The notes under the pieces: generated by a model
What the model was told of the DNA's origin: nothing
What the model saw: only the letters and a program-made list of their open reading frames with translations
Database searches by the model: none
Shown: one piece after another, positions 37,375 to 46,803 of the stretch
Layout of the letters: every line of letters starts with the position of its first letter
Numbering within the stretch: position 1 is the stretch's first letter
Source of the DNA: Cyanobacteria bacterium REEB459
Lineage (GTDB): Bacteria; Cyanobacteriota; Cyanobacteriia; Phormidesmidales; Phormidesmidaceae
Assembly (NCBI GenBank): GCA_018970085.1
Contig: JAGWXD010000001.1
Location: forward strand, 62,001-126,000
Length of the DNA: 64,000 nt
Direction: 5' to 3'
Made by a program: the position numbers and the translations under genes

Positions 37375-38211
37375 ATGACCCAGCTTCTCCAACCTCGTCA
37401 CCGCCTATATCAAGAACTGCAGCAACCCCCCGATCAGGTTAACCTGGCCAGGGCCGCCCTCTATATTGCTGAGGAGGAATATCCGGACCTGGATGTCACC
37501 AGCTATCTAACCCAGTTAGACACCATGGCCGCGGCCCTCAAACGGCGGTTGCCGGCCCAGTCCTATCCCTTGAAAATGATTGGTGCCATTAATCAATACC
37601 TGTTTGAGGAGTTGAAATTTCGGGGCAACCAGGCCGACTACTACGACCCCTGCAATAGTTTTTTAAATGACGTGCTCACCCGCCGCCTGGGGATTCCCAT
37701 CAGCCTTTCCCTGATCTATCTAGAACTGGCGGGTCGGGTCGGGTTTCCCATGGCTGGAGTCGGTATGCCGGGGCATTTTTTAGTGCGTCCTACCCTGGAG
37801 GATATGGCCATCTTTGTCGATCCCTTCCATCAGGGGGAGATTCTATTTGAACAGGATTGCCGCGATCGCTGCCAGCAACTCTTTGGTCAGGGAATTCAGC
37901 TAGAACCCAGCCATCTCCAGCCCATCAGCCCCAAGACCTTTGTGGTGAGGATGCTGGCCAATCTGAAAATGATTTATCTTCAGCGCCGTCAAGCCACCAA
38001 GGCCCTGGCGGCGATTGATCGAATTTTGTTGATTTACCCGCAGGCGGTTTCCGAGTGGCGCGATCGGGGTCTGATCTACTACCAGCAGGGCGATCTAGAG
38101 CAGGCCCGTGGGGACCTACAACACTACCTGCAGGAGAGTCCTGAGGCATCTGACAGCTTTGAAATCAGGCAGGTAATCGATCAAATTGAACGCTTGCAGG
38201 CCGATCGGTAA
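37375..38211 (+). CDS. SirB1 family protein (transglutaminase-like with TPR)
   Basis: The 278-residue product matches the SirB1/YchA family. The transglutaminase-like domain (about 20-190) has QYLFEELKFRGNQADYYDPCNSFLNDVL, represented by GNQADYYDPCNSFL, then RRLGIPISLSLIYLELA and MPGHFLVRP. These are Cys, Ser and His positions of the fold, although SirB1 proteins are generally not known as enzymes. TPR-like repeats close the chain (about 205-270). The ATG at 37375 starts MTQLLQP. It ends six bases before the convergent PBP gene. Confidence 0.9.
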   Translation: MTQLLQPRHRLYQELQQPPDQVNLARAALYIAEEEYPDLDVTSYLTQLDTMAAALKRRLPAQSYPLKMIGAINQYLFEELKFRGNQADYYDPCNSFLNDVLTRRLGIPISLSLIYLELAGRVGFPMAGVGMPGHFLVRPTLEDMAIFVDPFHQGEILFEQDCRDRCQQLFGQGIQLEPSHLQPISPKTFVVRMLANLKMIYLQRRQATKALAAIDRILLIYPQAVSEWRDRGLIYYQQGDLEQARGDLQHYLQESPEASDSFEIRQVIDQIERLQADR

Positions 38212-38217
38212 GTGCTT

Positions 38218-40470
38218 TCACCGCATTAGCTGACCCATATAGGCTGCCCATACGGCCGCGGCCTGACCGCTGCTGCCCTGGGTAGGACTATTGTCATCAT
38301 TCCCCAGCCAGATCCCTGTAGTCAGGTTCTGGGGTGGCAGAAACCCAACAAACCAGAGGTCGCGGTTATTATCGGTGGTACCGGTTTTACCCCCTTCTCC
38401 CAAGCCCAAAAAGGCATTGCGCCCCGTCCCCCCCTGCACCACTCCCTGCAACAACCCCACCAGGGTGCGGGTAACAGATGGGTCCAGGGCCGGGTGGTTA
38501 CCATCTCCAGCCTGGCCAAATTCATAGATCACCCGGCAGCTGTCCACCTGGTTAGGATCAGCACAGTCACTGCTATCTAAAACTCGGGTAATACCGTGGG
38601 GGCGGTTCCAGACACCGTTGTTGTAGACAGCGGCAAAGGCCCCCGTCAACTCCAGCGGGGTGACTTCACTCTCCCCCAGGGACAGGCCCGGCGAGGGCCG
38701 TAGTTTGGAGCTAATGCCTAACCGTTGGGCCAGGTTTATGACCCGATCCAGGCCAACCTCCTGGGCGATCCGGAGGGCCACCACGTTCTCCGAACGGGCC
38801 ATCGCAGCGTACATATCCAGGGGTTGGGAACCAGACCGGCAGCCGGCAAAACGCTGCCCATTCCAAACCAGGGGATCACAGGAAAAACTCCGGCTGGGGG
38901 CCAAACCCGCCTCTAGGGCGGCCCCATAGGTGAACAGCTTGAAGGTGGAACCGGGTTGGCGCAGTGCCTGGGAAGCACGGTTAAACTGGCTGCTAGAGAA
39001 ATTCACTCCCCCCACCAGGGCCCGAATTTCTCCGCTGGGGGTATGGAGGCTAACCAGAGCCCCCTGGGAATAGGCCAGTTTAGCCCCCTGGCGGGCGACA
39101 TCCTCCGCCAGGGTTTTCTCGGCGGTCTTTTGCAGACTTAGATCTAACCCGGTTTCCACAAAAAAGTTACCTTCCTGGGCCAGGGCGCTTCCCAACACCG
39201 CCTCTAGCTCCTCAAAAATGTAGCTGTAGAAGTAGGGGGCCCGGGTACGGCTGAGCTGGCGGGTGGCTTCGGGACTAATTTCAATCCGCGATCGCCGCGC
39301 CCGCCGCGCTTCTTCCTGGCTAACCATCCCCAGGGCCACCATCCGGTCTAGCACCCGATTGCGATAATCAATGGCGGTATCGTAGCTTTGCACCGGATTA
39401 AAGGCATTAGGAGCAGGCAAAATCCCCACCAGGGTGGCGGCCTCCGAGAGGGTCAGGTCATGGCTGGACTTATTAAAATAAAATCGCGCTGCATCCTCAA
39501 AACCATAGAGACTTTCCCCTAGATAAACCCGGTTCAGATAGGTGAGGAGTAAGTAGTTTTTACTGTAGAAGGTCTCTAGCTTGAGGGCGACGATCGCCTC
39601 ACGGATTTTGCGCCCAGCGGAGTCTTCCGAACCAACATACTCCCGATACAGACTGCGGGCCAACTGCTGGGTAATGGTGCTGCCGCCCTGACGAATTTCC
39701 CGGCCTTGCAAATTAACCCAAGAAGCCCTGACAATGCCAATCGGGTCAACCCCCAGATGCCAGTAGTAGCGGGTGTCTTCGGAGGCGACCAGGGCCTTGG
39801 GCAGGTAGGCTGAGAAGGAAGATAACCCAGGTAATTCTTGATGACTCTGACTGCGCTGGGGACGCAGGGGCACCAGCTGACCCCCCTCCCGAGCAAATAC
39901 CATGACGGGACCCTGCACCGACTGAGGTAAGGGGCGCAGGGGAATTTTCGGCCATTCGACTGCCACAATCCAGGCCCCCAGGGCCAGGGATAGGCCGGTA
40001 AAGCCATAGAGGGTATAGCGGCCCAGGTTCACATACCAGGGTGGAGGATCCAGGTAGCGCAGGGTCACGCCATCTAAGAGATCGCCAGGCCCCAGGGTAT
40101 AGACATCGCCATGGTTCATGACGGCACGTTCTAGGCGTCTTTTACCCCGGTAAATACCGTTTGTGGAGCTGCGATCCTTGAGAATGAAGGGCTGCCCTGG
40201 CCGGTTCGGATCACGGGTCAGGGTCCCATGGACCTGGCTAACGATGGGGCTGGAGGCGACAATATCACACTGACTGGAACTACGGCCCAGAATGTAGTGA
40301 TCGCCCAGCAGGGGATAGGTGGTCTGCTCGCCATTAACAATCACCTGCAACTCCGCTGTCCGGGCCCCGGGCTTGACCGCCAGTCGGCCAAAGTCAACGC
40401 GGGCAGGAACGGCTTGCAGAGCCTGGGTGATAGTTTTCAGCAAGGTCCGGGGGGGATTGGGGGGGGTCAT
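38218..40470 (-). CDS. Class A penicillin-binding protein with N-terminal FHA domain
   Basis: This 750-residue enzyme builds peptidoglycan. An FHA phosphopeptide-binding domain lies at about 50-125 (LGRSSSQCDIV, VSQVHG, DRSSTNGIY). A membrane helix follows (about 150-170). The glycosyltransferase domain has ASEDTRYYWHLGVDPIG with the catalytic Glu, and GGSTITQQLARSLY. The transpeptidase domain has the three active-site motifs: SxxK in GSTFKLF, SxN in RSENVVAL and KTG in GGKTGTTDNN. FHA-PBP fusion is seen in cyanobacteria and implies control by Ser/Thr phosphorylation. The gene is followed by ispF upstream, 70 bp away. Confidence 0.95.
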   Translation of the reverse strand: MTPPNPPRTLLKTITQALQAVPARVDFGRLAVKPGARTAELQVIVNGEQTTYPLLGDHYILGRSSSQCDIVASSPIVSQVHGTLTRDPNRPGQPFILKDRSSTNGIYRGKRRLERAVMNHGDVYTLGPGDLLDGVTLRYLDPPPWYVNLGRYTLYGFTGLSLALGAWIVAVEWPKIPLRPLPQSVQGPVMVFAREGGQLVPLRPQRSQSHQELPGLSSFSAYLPKALVASEDTRYYWHLGVDPIGIVRASWVNLQGREIRQGGSTITQQLARSLYREYVGSEDSAGRKIREAIVALKLETFYSKNYLLLTYLNRVYLGESLYGFEDAARFYFNKSSHDLTLSEAATLVGILPAPNAFNPVQSYDTAIDYRNRVLDRMVALGMVSQEEARRARRSRIEISPEATRQLSRTRAPYFYSYIFEELEAVLGSALAQEGNFFVETGLDLSLQKTAEKTLAEDVARQGAKLAYSQGALVSLHTPSGEIRALVGGVNFSSSQFNRASQALRQPGSTFKLFTYGAALEAGLAPSRSFSCDPLVWNGQRFAGCRSGSQPLDMYAAMARSENVVALRIAQEVGLDRVINLAQRLGISSKLRPSPGLSLGESEVTPLELTGAFAAVYNNGVWNRPHGITRVLDSSDCADPNQVDSCRVIYEFGQAGDGNHPALDPSVTRTLVGLLQGVVQGGTGRNAFLGLGEGGKTGTTDNNRDLWFVGFLPPQNLTTGIWLGNDDNSPTQGSSGQAAAVWAAYMGQLMR

Positions 40471-40540
40471 GGCAGCGGTAATGCCTGACGGAAGGGGGAG
40501 AACGGAGGTACAAGCCCCATTGTAGTCATAAATTCTAGAA

Positions 40541-41020
40541 TTACTGGTGGGTCAATAGGACTACGGCGTAGACCGCAATGCCCTCCTGCCGACCCACCGG
40601 CCCCAGCCCTTCATTGGTGGTGGCCTTAATCCCCACCTGATCGGTATCCACCTGCAACACCTCTGCCAGCCGCGATCGCATGGCCGCAATATGGGGCTTG
40701 AGTTTGGGTTGCTCCGCCACGATCACCGTATCCACGTTGCCGACCTGCCAGCCCCGTTGCTCCACCATAGCCCGTACCTGGGCTAGCAGTTTGAGACTAT
40801 CGGCCCCAGCCCACTGAGGATCGCCGGGGGGAAAGTAGAGGCCAATATCCCCCAGACTGAGGGCCCCCAGCAGGGCATCCATAACAGCGTGGGTGAGGAC
40901 ATCGGCATCGCTGTGGCCCTCCAGACCGCGATCGTGGGGAATGGTTACCCCTCCTAAAATTAAGGGTCGTCCCCTCACCAGACAATGAATATCGTAGCCA
41001 TTGCCAATGCGTAACCCCAT
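40541..41020 (-). CDS. ispF: 2-C-methyl-D-erythritol 2,4-cyclodiphosphate synthase
   Basis: IspF makes the cyclic diphosphate intermediate of the non-mevalonate isoprenoid pathway. The 159-residue product has the metal-binding GYDIHCL and the signature [32 protein letters not shown] and a C-terminal [18 protein letters not shown] are also standard. The ATG at 41020 starts [10 protein letters not shown], as in other cyanobacteria. It is an essential housekeeping gene; the next gene downstream is the FHA-PBP. Confidence 0.97.
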   Translation of the reverse strand: MGLRIGNGYDIHCLVRGRPLILGGVTIPHDRGLEGHSDADVLTHAVMDALLGALSLGDIGLYFPPGDPQWAGADSLKLLAQVRAMVEQRGWQVGNVDTVIVAEQPKLKPHIAAMRSRLAEVLQVDTDQVGIKATTNEGLGPVGRQEGIAVYAVVLLTHQ

Positions 41021-41068
41021 CGCCACCGACCCCAATCACACCATTCTGGTTCTACCACGGAACGGTAA

Positions 41069-42868
41069 TTAACCGGGTGGTGACTCCAGGGTAAGCTCGT
41101 AGACATTCCACAATGCTCCCCCAATGGCGGTATACTTAACCCCCTTGACACTATTGCGGACGGCGGTCAGGGACAAATTATTGACCAGGTAGATAAAGGG
41201 TAGATACTCTTGGGAAATCTGCTGGGTTTCCCTGTAGAGATCAAAGCGTTTTTGGTCATTTACCTCCTGGGCCGCCTGCACGTAGAGATCGGCAATACGT
41301 TTTTCCCATTCGGAGGCCTGCCAGCCCTGCAGAGCCTCTTGGCCAGCCAGGGCTTGCTGGTTAAAGGCATGGAGTGAACCATCCAGTAGCCAGACATTAG
41401 CCCCACCATTGGGTTCTAACCCCCCGGTCAGACCTAGTATGCAAGCCTCCCAGTCGAGGCTATCAGTGAGCCGATCCACCAGCAGGTTAAAGGCCAGGGG
41501 TTGAAAATCGACTTGAATGCCTATTTTTTCTAAGTCATTTTTAATTTGTGAGCCAATCGCCTCGCGCATCTTGTTGCCGGAGTTAGTCACCAGGGTAAAG
41601 CGCACGGGGTGCCCCTGGGAATCGATCAGTTGCCCTGAGGGATTGTATTGGAATCCGTCTGCCAGCAGTAACTCCCTAGCCTTAGAGGGGTTGTAGTCGT
41701 AAGTAGGAATGCCCATCTCGGGTGGGGCATAGTAGGGGCTGGGCACAGAAATCGGAGAAGACTGAAGCTCACCTAACCCCTTAAAAATATTGTTGACCAT
41801 GGTGGTGCGGTCAATGCCGTAGGCGATCGCCTGGCGAAAGGCCACCCGATTAAACCAGCTCGACTTAATCGGATCCACCAGGGGCTGATTTTGTCGACGG
41901 CCCTGATTCAAGTTAAAAAACAAGAAGTTAGTCCCCAGGTCCGGACCGCCGTTATAAATAGTGAAGTTACCCCGAGCTTCTTCCCGTTTCAACAGGGTAA
42001 AAAAGTCGGGCTGTACCCCAATCGAATCTAATCCTCCAGAGCGAAACTGCAGCAAGGCGGTATCCGTAGAGGTGACCACTTGCCAGATGATTTCCTGAAT
42101 ATAGGGTTGGGACCGACCCTGTTTATCCTTTCGCCAGTAGTAAGGGTTGCGCTCAAAAATTACCCGTTCTCCTGGAATGTACTCACTCAAGCGATAGGGT
42201 CCGTTACCAATAATTTTCTGCGGCGGGGTATTGGTACCCCAGGTGGATAGAAATAGGGGTTTACCGTCTGACCCTTTGGTGGTGACGGCGGCCCTTAGAC
42301 TATGGGCCGGAATAATACTGAGTTCTGTATTCCTGAGCATGGGCGCAAAGGGTTCCGGTAGGGAGAACTGCACACGCCGCTGATCTAGCTTGGTGACCCG
42401 GGGCAGTAACCCCTTAGAGCCAATTCGAAAACCATCCCGACTATTGCTGGGGATATCGGCATCAAACACAACCTCATAGGTAAAGACCACGTCGTCCGCC
42501 GTCAGTGGTTCACCGTCACTCCACCGTAATCCCTCCCGCAGGGTAAAGACCAGGGTTTTGCCATCGGCAGAGGTCTGCCAACTTTCCGCCAGGGCCGGCA
42601 CCATATTGCCGGTGACACCATCGGTAGTGGTTAGCCCTTCAAAGGTAAAGCTAAAAATGTTGGGGGACTCCTGACTCAAAACCGGATTAAAGGTTTTAGG
42701 GTCACTCAAGGTACTGATGACCAGGCGAGACTGGGACGTCTCTGCCCTGGTAAACTGGCTGAGGTTACAACCTGCCAGGGGTAAACCCAGAGCTAACAAA
42801 ATTGTGATTAGCCCCCAGACTCGCCCCCAGCGTTGACAGAGTTTGCTCCAATGTATCAAGCCATCCAA
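41069..42868 (-). CDS. ABC transporter substrate-binding lipoprotein, peptide/nickel family
   Basis: This is an OppA/DppA-type (SBP_bac_5) solute-binding protein of 599 residues. The N-terminus has a signal with the lipobox LPLAGCNLS. LVISTLSDPKTFNPVLSQES and the block beginning LREGLRWSDGEPLTADDVVFTYE (shortened here to LRWSDGEPLTADDVVF) are family landmarks. AIAYGIDRTTMVNNIF and PTYDYNPSKARELLLADGF follow. The substrate is a peptide, opine or nickel-like ligand. No permease or ATPase is nearby, so partners lie elsewhere. The start is unsettled: the frame opens with TTG at 42868 and no in-frame ATG precedes the signal helix. Confidence 0.9.
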   Translation of the reverse strand: MDGLIHWSKLCQRWGRVWGLITILLALGLPLAGCNLSQFTRAETSQSRLVISTLSDPKTFNPVLSQESPNIFSFTFEGLTTTDGVTGNMVPALAESWQTSADGKTLVFTLREGLRWSDGEPLTADDVVFTYEVVFDADIPSNSRDGFRIGSKGLLPRVTKLDQRRVQFSLPEPFAPMLRNTELSIIPAHSLRAAVTTKGSDGKPLFLSTWGTNTPPQKIIGNGPYRLSEYIPGERVIFERNPYYWRKDKQGRSQPYIQEIIWQVVTSTDTALLQFRSGGLDSIGVQPDFFTLLKREEARGNFTIYNGGPDLGTNFLFFNLNQGRRQNQPLVDPIKSSWFNRVAFRQAIAYGIDRTTMVNNIFKGLGELQSSPISVPSPYYAPPEMGIPTYDYNPSKARELLLADGFQYNPSGQLIDSQGHPVRFTLVTNSGNKMREAIGSQIKNDLEKIGIQVDFQPLAFNLLVDRLTDSLDWEACILGLTGGLEPNGGANVWLLDGSLHAFNQQALAGQEALQGWQASEWEKRIADLYVQAAQEVNDQKRFDLYRETQQISQEYLPFIYLVNNLSLTAVRNSVKGVKYTAIGGALWNVYELTLESPPG

Positions 42869-42962
42869 CCTGGCTGCCCCCCTTGCAGTGGAAACTTTTT
42901 CCGACTTTGGCTGCCCCCACTATACGACTTTTCTGGCTTGGCTGGCACCTGGCTGCCCCCCC

Positions 42963-45900
42963 TTAGCCAGAGATGGCACCCAACTCAGGGGACTGGGCAA
43001 TGGCATACCAGGCATTATCATCGCCCAGGTATCCCACGGCGGCTAGATAGATCCGGTCCCACTGGGGAATGGGCAGGTACCAATCCTCCGCCAGATCGTC
43101 CTGACACCGCTGTTCCTGTACAGGGTCAGTCAGGGGCGTGTCTGTGCCCTGACCGGTGACATCGTAAAGCCTCACAGCCAGAGTCTGCCCTCCCTGTTGT
43201 CGGGCTCTATCCCGATCGCTATCCTCCAGGTGCCAGCGGGCGTAGAAGCGATCGGGGTGCTTCTGGTCAATGGATAGTTGCAACCAGCTCAGCCGACTGG
43301 GGGGCGAAGATAGCGGCTGATCTGGAGCTGGGGATGCCCCCACCCCCGTTGGTGAGGCTGAGGTGTCCCCTGGGAGAACCAGGGGCAGGGCTGCTAGGGT
43401 TGCCGCTACCGGGGTGATTTCATCGGTAATAGCTGGCGGCAAGGTCACCGAAAGAGCTACCTGGTGGAGTAACTCCTCTTCCACACCCTGGGGGAAAGGG
43501 GTCGGGGTGGGGCCAGGGTCCCTAGGCAGGGGAGGCAAGTCAGGAGATACATCAGCGGACTGGTCGGGCTGGTCAGGCAACTGGGCCAGGGCCGCCGCTA
43601 AGTCAGCAGGCAAGTCAAGAGATAGCTCAGACTGGTCGGGCTGATCAGGCTGGGTAGGCAACTGAGCCAGGGCCGCCGCTAAGTCAGCAGGCAAGTCAAG
43701 AGATAGCTCAGACTGGTCGGGCTGATCAGGCTGGGTAGGCAACTGAGCCAGGGCCACCGCTAAGTCAGCAGGCAGGTCAGCAGGCAAGTCAAGAGATAGC
43801 TCAGACTGGTCGGGCTGGGTAGGCAACTGGGCCAGGGGTATCGGCGGTTCAGGAGATGGCTCAGACTGGCTGGGGCTGGCAGGGGGTATGGCGGCCAGCC
43901 AGCCTGACTCTGCCGATGGTAAAACCTGCACCATTTGCTGTAATTCCAGAGGAATATCAGGGTCGTAGAGGACACCAGGCGACGGCGACCGATCGCTGGC
44001 GGGGCTAGTAGCCGGGTTGATAGCATCCACAGGCACCTCTAGAACCTGGCCAAGGGTAAGGGCCGCTGGGGTCAGAGTCGGGGGACGGTAGGCCTCGCCC
44101 CCTAGGGCGACGGCGCGATCAATGCAGCTTTGGGCTTCGGCCTGACGACCTAGCTGCATCAGGGCCTCAGCTTTACCAGACCAGGCCAGGACCGGCGTTT
44201 TATCGGTTTCTAGCACAGTGTCAAAGCAAAATAGGGCCTCTTCGTGGCGCTCTAGTTTACTTAATAACCGCCCTTTACCCAACCAGGCGTCCAGATTAGT
44301 GGTGTCGAACCCCAGGGCAATGTTATAGCTCTCCATTGCCTCTGCCATCTGTTCCATGGCCAACAGAGCGTTACCCCGCTGGGCCTGAGCCTGGGCGGCA
44401 ATGACGTTGACTCCAGCCCTTGGTAGATCATGGGCAGTGGCTTTGAGGCGCTCCAGTTCGGTGGCTTCAATAGCGGTGTTAAAGCGAATCAACGCGAGAT
44501 CATAGCGCTGCTCTCGCATCAGCCGTTTGCCTTCCACCATCTGCGATCGAGCCTGCTCTAACTGATCAGGCGTAGCGGCATCAGGGGTATCGGTGGAGAC
44601 AGTGGACACCAGCTCTGCCTCTGGAGGCAGGCTGAGGGTCTGATCACTAGAAGGGGATTGACCTAGTTGAGAGAAGTTAATCCCCATCCCGGCAGCGGCC
44701 AGGGGCTGACCTGGGGTTTCGCTGGTGAGGGGTTGATCCTGAACCGGGTTACTCTCCCCCTGGGGCTGACCTGACGGCCGCCGGACCGATGCCAGTAACC
44801 CGAATAAACATAATGCCCCAGGGACTGCTAGAAGAATCCACCAGGTCTGGGGCGGCAGAGTTTGAATCTGACTCCATAGATCAGCTACCGGGTCAACCGG
44901 ACTGGCCGCAGGGTCAACATCGGGCTTGCTCTCAAGATCGGGCCGACCCGGCTGGAAGGTCAGCTGGTGATCGGCGGTGCCGATCACCAATTTTCCCGCT
45001 GGGGTAAAGCCCAAAAAGCTGGCGGCAGAGCTCAGGGCAATCGGCACTGAGGGTAGGGCCGCACCATCTCCTCCCCACAGCCGCAAACTCTTATCAGCCG
45101 CTGCAGTGGCTACGGTAGTGCCATTGGCACTATAGGCGATCGCCGTAACCGCAGTCTGATGGGCAGAGATAGGCTTACCTTCCGGTAGCAGAGTGGTCTG
45201 GTCCCAGGAGCGAATCATGCCGTCTCCGCCACCGGAGGTGATGACCTTACCGTAGGGACTAGTGGTGAGGGTGGTAATGCCCCCTTGGTGAGCCCCGTCA
45301 ACTTGCTTTAACAGCCCACCCTCGGCTGACCAGCGGGCTAGACTACCCTTACCACTGCCGGTAAAGAAGTTTTTACCGTCTGCTGCATAGTGAATAGCCT
45401 GAATAGGACTGCCACCAGCGGCGATAACCGGGGTAAAGGGATTGCCATTGGCTACTGACCAGCGTTCTATGGTGCCGCGCTGGTTACCCGTAACCGCAGT
45501 TCTGCCATCGGGGCTGATGGCCAGGGCCAGAATGGCCCCGCCCTGGCCGGAGACGGCTTTGCTCAGAGGCTGTCCTGCCCGGTTCCAGCGCCGTAGGGTG
45601 CCGTCTACCGCAGCCGAAATAATAATCTGGCCGTCAGGGGTGAGCGCTACCCCAGAAATCGCTGCACTATGGGCAGCTTTAACAATACGCAAGACCTTGC
45701 CCTGGCCGTCTAACCATTCTAACTGGCCAGTTTCGGTACCCCGCACCAGCCACTGGCCATCATTTGAGAGAGCGATAGGAGCAGATGGCTGGGCTGGGGT
45801 TTTTGACCCCTCTCCAGTTTTGGCCAGGGCTGGGGGCAGGCGGCCTGGGGTTACAGCACCCTGGGCCAGTCCCTTAGCCTGGTCTGCCCCGGGTTGGCCG

Positions 45901-45965
45901 GGCAAGGTCGCGATCGCACCGATTAGGGCGATAACCAGTAAAGATGGCTTTAGGGACTTATCCAT
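42963..45965 (-). CDS. WD40-TM-TPR protein with repetitive linker and DUF4912-like end
   Basis: The 1000-residue product begins with a membrane anchor or signal (SLLVIALIGAIATLPG). WD40-like repeats span about 60-345 (IRSWDQTTLLPEGKPISAHQ is one). A second helix (WWILLAVPGALCLFGLLASV) is near 375-395. TPR repeats cover about 465-650. A Pro/Asp/Gln/Leu-rich part with 27-residue repeats spans about 710-800. The last 110 residues resemble DUF4912 (FYARWHLEDSD, LAVRLYDVTG, DWYLPIPQWDRIYLAAVGYLG). The WD40 part is probably outside the cytoplasm and the TPR/DUF4912 part inside. Function unknown; scaffolding is a guess. Confidence 0.85.
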   Translation of the reverse strand: MDKSLKPSLLVIALIGAIATLPGQPGADQAKGLAQGAVTPGRLPPALAKTGEGSKTPAQPSAPIALSNDGQWLVRGTETGQLEWLDGQGKVLRIVKAAHSAAISGVALTPDGQIIISAAVDGTLRRWNRAGQPLSKAVSGQGGAILALAISPDGRTAVTGNQRGTIERWSVANGNPFTPVIAAGGSPIQAIHYAADGKNFFTGSGKGSLARWSAEGGLLKQVDGAHQGGITTLTTSPYGKVITSGGGDGMIRSWDQTTLLPEGKPISAHQTAVTAIAYSANGTTVATAAADKSLRLWGGDGAALPSVPIALSSAASFLGFTPAGKLVIGTADHQLTFQPGRPDLESKPDVDPAASPVDPVADLWSQIQTLPPQTWWILLAVPGALCLFGLLASVRRPSGQPQGESNPVQDQPLTSETPGQPLAAAGMGINFSQLGQSPSSDQTLSLPPEAELVSTVSTDTPDAATPDQLEQARSQMVEGKRLMREQRYDLALIRFNTAIEATELERLKATAHDLPRAGVNVIAAQAQAQRGNALLAMEQMAEAMESYNIALGFDTTNLDAWLGKGRLLSKLERHEEALFCFDTVLETDKTPVLAWSGKAEALMQLGRQAEAQSCIDRAVALGGEAYRPPTLTPAALTLGQVLEVPVDAINPATSPASDRSPSPGVLYDPDIPLELQQMVQVLPSAESGWLAAIPPASPSQSEPSPEPPIPLAQLPTQPDQSELSLDLPADLPADLAVALAQLPTQPDQPDQSELSLDLPADLAAALAQLPTQPDQPDQSELSLDLPADLAAALAQLPDQPDQSADVSPDLPPLPRDPGPTPTPFPQGVEEELLHQVALSVTLPPAITDEITPVAATLAALPLVLPGDTSASPTGVGASPAPDQPLSSPPSRLSWLQLSIDQKHPDRFYARWHLEDSDRDRARQQGGQTLAVRLYDVTGQGTDTPLTDPVQEQRCQDDLAEDWYLPIPQWDRIYLAAVGYLGDDNAWYAIAQSPELGAISG
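43585..43830 (-). repeat. 81-bp tandem repeats inside the WD40/TPR gene
   Basis: Copies start with GCCAGGG at 43585, 43666 and 43747. The first two are essentially identical 81-bp units, and the third differs by a 12-bp insertion and a 9-bp deletion. All changes keep the reading frame. Each unit codes for a 27-residue segment containing QPDQSELSLDLPADLA. Confidence 0.95.
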
Positions 45966-46063
45966 GGGCTACCCCAAACAGAATGCATAGTAATTCTGCT
46001 CAAGGATACACGCAGATGGGCAGTTTGGCTTGTTTTTTTGGGCTCCTGGGGCTGGTTGCGGCT

Positions 46064-46744
46064 TCAGTTGAGAGCGCTAAGCAGGGCCTGGGAGTCGGCT
46101 ACGGCCCCAAATACCCCCCCCTGCATTTTAATCATTTTAAGGGCAGCCAGGTAGTTACCGTAATCGGTAGCGCCCGTGCAGTCAGAGAGCAGTAAGCATT
46201 CGTAGCCCCGGTCGTTGGCGTCTCGCATCGTGGTGTGGACACAGACATCGGTGGTAATGCCCGTCAAAATTAGGTTACGAATGGCTTTGCCCTGCAAAAT
46301 CAGATCCAGATCGGTGGCATAGAAAGACCCCTTGCCTGGTTTATCAATAATCACCTCCCCCGGCAAGGGGGCCAGTTCAGGAATAATCTCCCAGCCCGCC
46401 TCTCCGCGCACCAAAATTCGGCCACAGGGACCAGGGTCGCCAATACCAGCCCCAATCTGCTGCGATCGCCAGCGTTTGTTAGCGGGCAGATCAGACAAAT
46501 CAGGACGATGGCCTTCGCGGGTATGAATCACGGTAAACCCCATCTGCCGCATCCGGGCCAGCACCTTGCCAATGGGTTCAATGGGAGCCCGAGTGAGGCT
46601 GAGATCGTAGCCCATCTTATCGACATAGCCCCCGGTTCCACAGAAATCGGTCTGCATGTCAATGATAATCAAGGCCGTATTGGCAGGACGCAGGTCACCA
46701 TCAAAGGGATAGGGGTAGGGGTCAGCGCCAACGTAGCGGGTCAT
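46064..46744 (-). CDS. Cysteine hydrolase, isochorismatase-like family
   Basis: The 226-residue product is an isochorismatase-fold amidohydrolase with a complete triad: Asp in [11 protein letters not shown], Lys in [10 protein letters not shown] and Cys in [16 protein letters not shown]. The N-terminal [22 protein letters not shown] and the length are like biuret or carbamoyl-type amidohydrolases. The true substrate is not known in cyanobacteria. The ATG at 46744 has GGAG about 8-12 bases before it. A GTG 16 codons earlier is possible. It follows thrS by 59 bp on the same strand. Confidence 0.9.
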   Translation of the reverse strand: MTRYVGADPYPYPFDGDLRPANTALIIIDMQTDFCGTGGYVDKMGYDLSLTRAPIEPIGKVLARMRQMGFTVIHTREGHRPDLSDLPANKRWRSQQIGAGIGDPGPCGRILVRGEAGWEIIPELAPLPGEVIIDKPGKGSFYATDLDLILQGKAIRNLILTGITTDVCVHTTMRDANDRGYECLLLSDCTGATDYGNYLAALKMIKMQGGVFGAVADSQALLSALN

Positions 46745-46803
46745 GGGTCCATCTCCAAAGTAATGACGGTGCAAAGTAATCAGTGGGGTCACAGTCAGCT
46801 AAC

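Noticed and set aside
43585-43830. Possible CRISPR-like array
   Set aside because: The units are contiguous, without unique spacers, and lie in frame within a protein gene.
45442-45990. Plus-strand 182-codon frame opposite the WD40 gene
   Set aside because: It is low-complexity shadow of the WD40 coding strand with no supporting signals.
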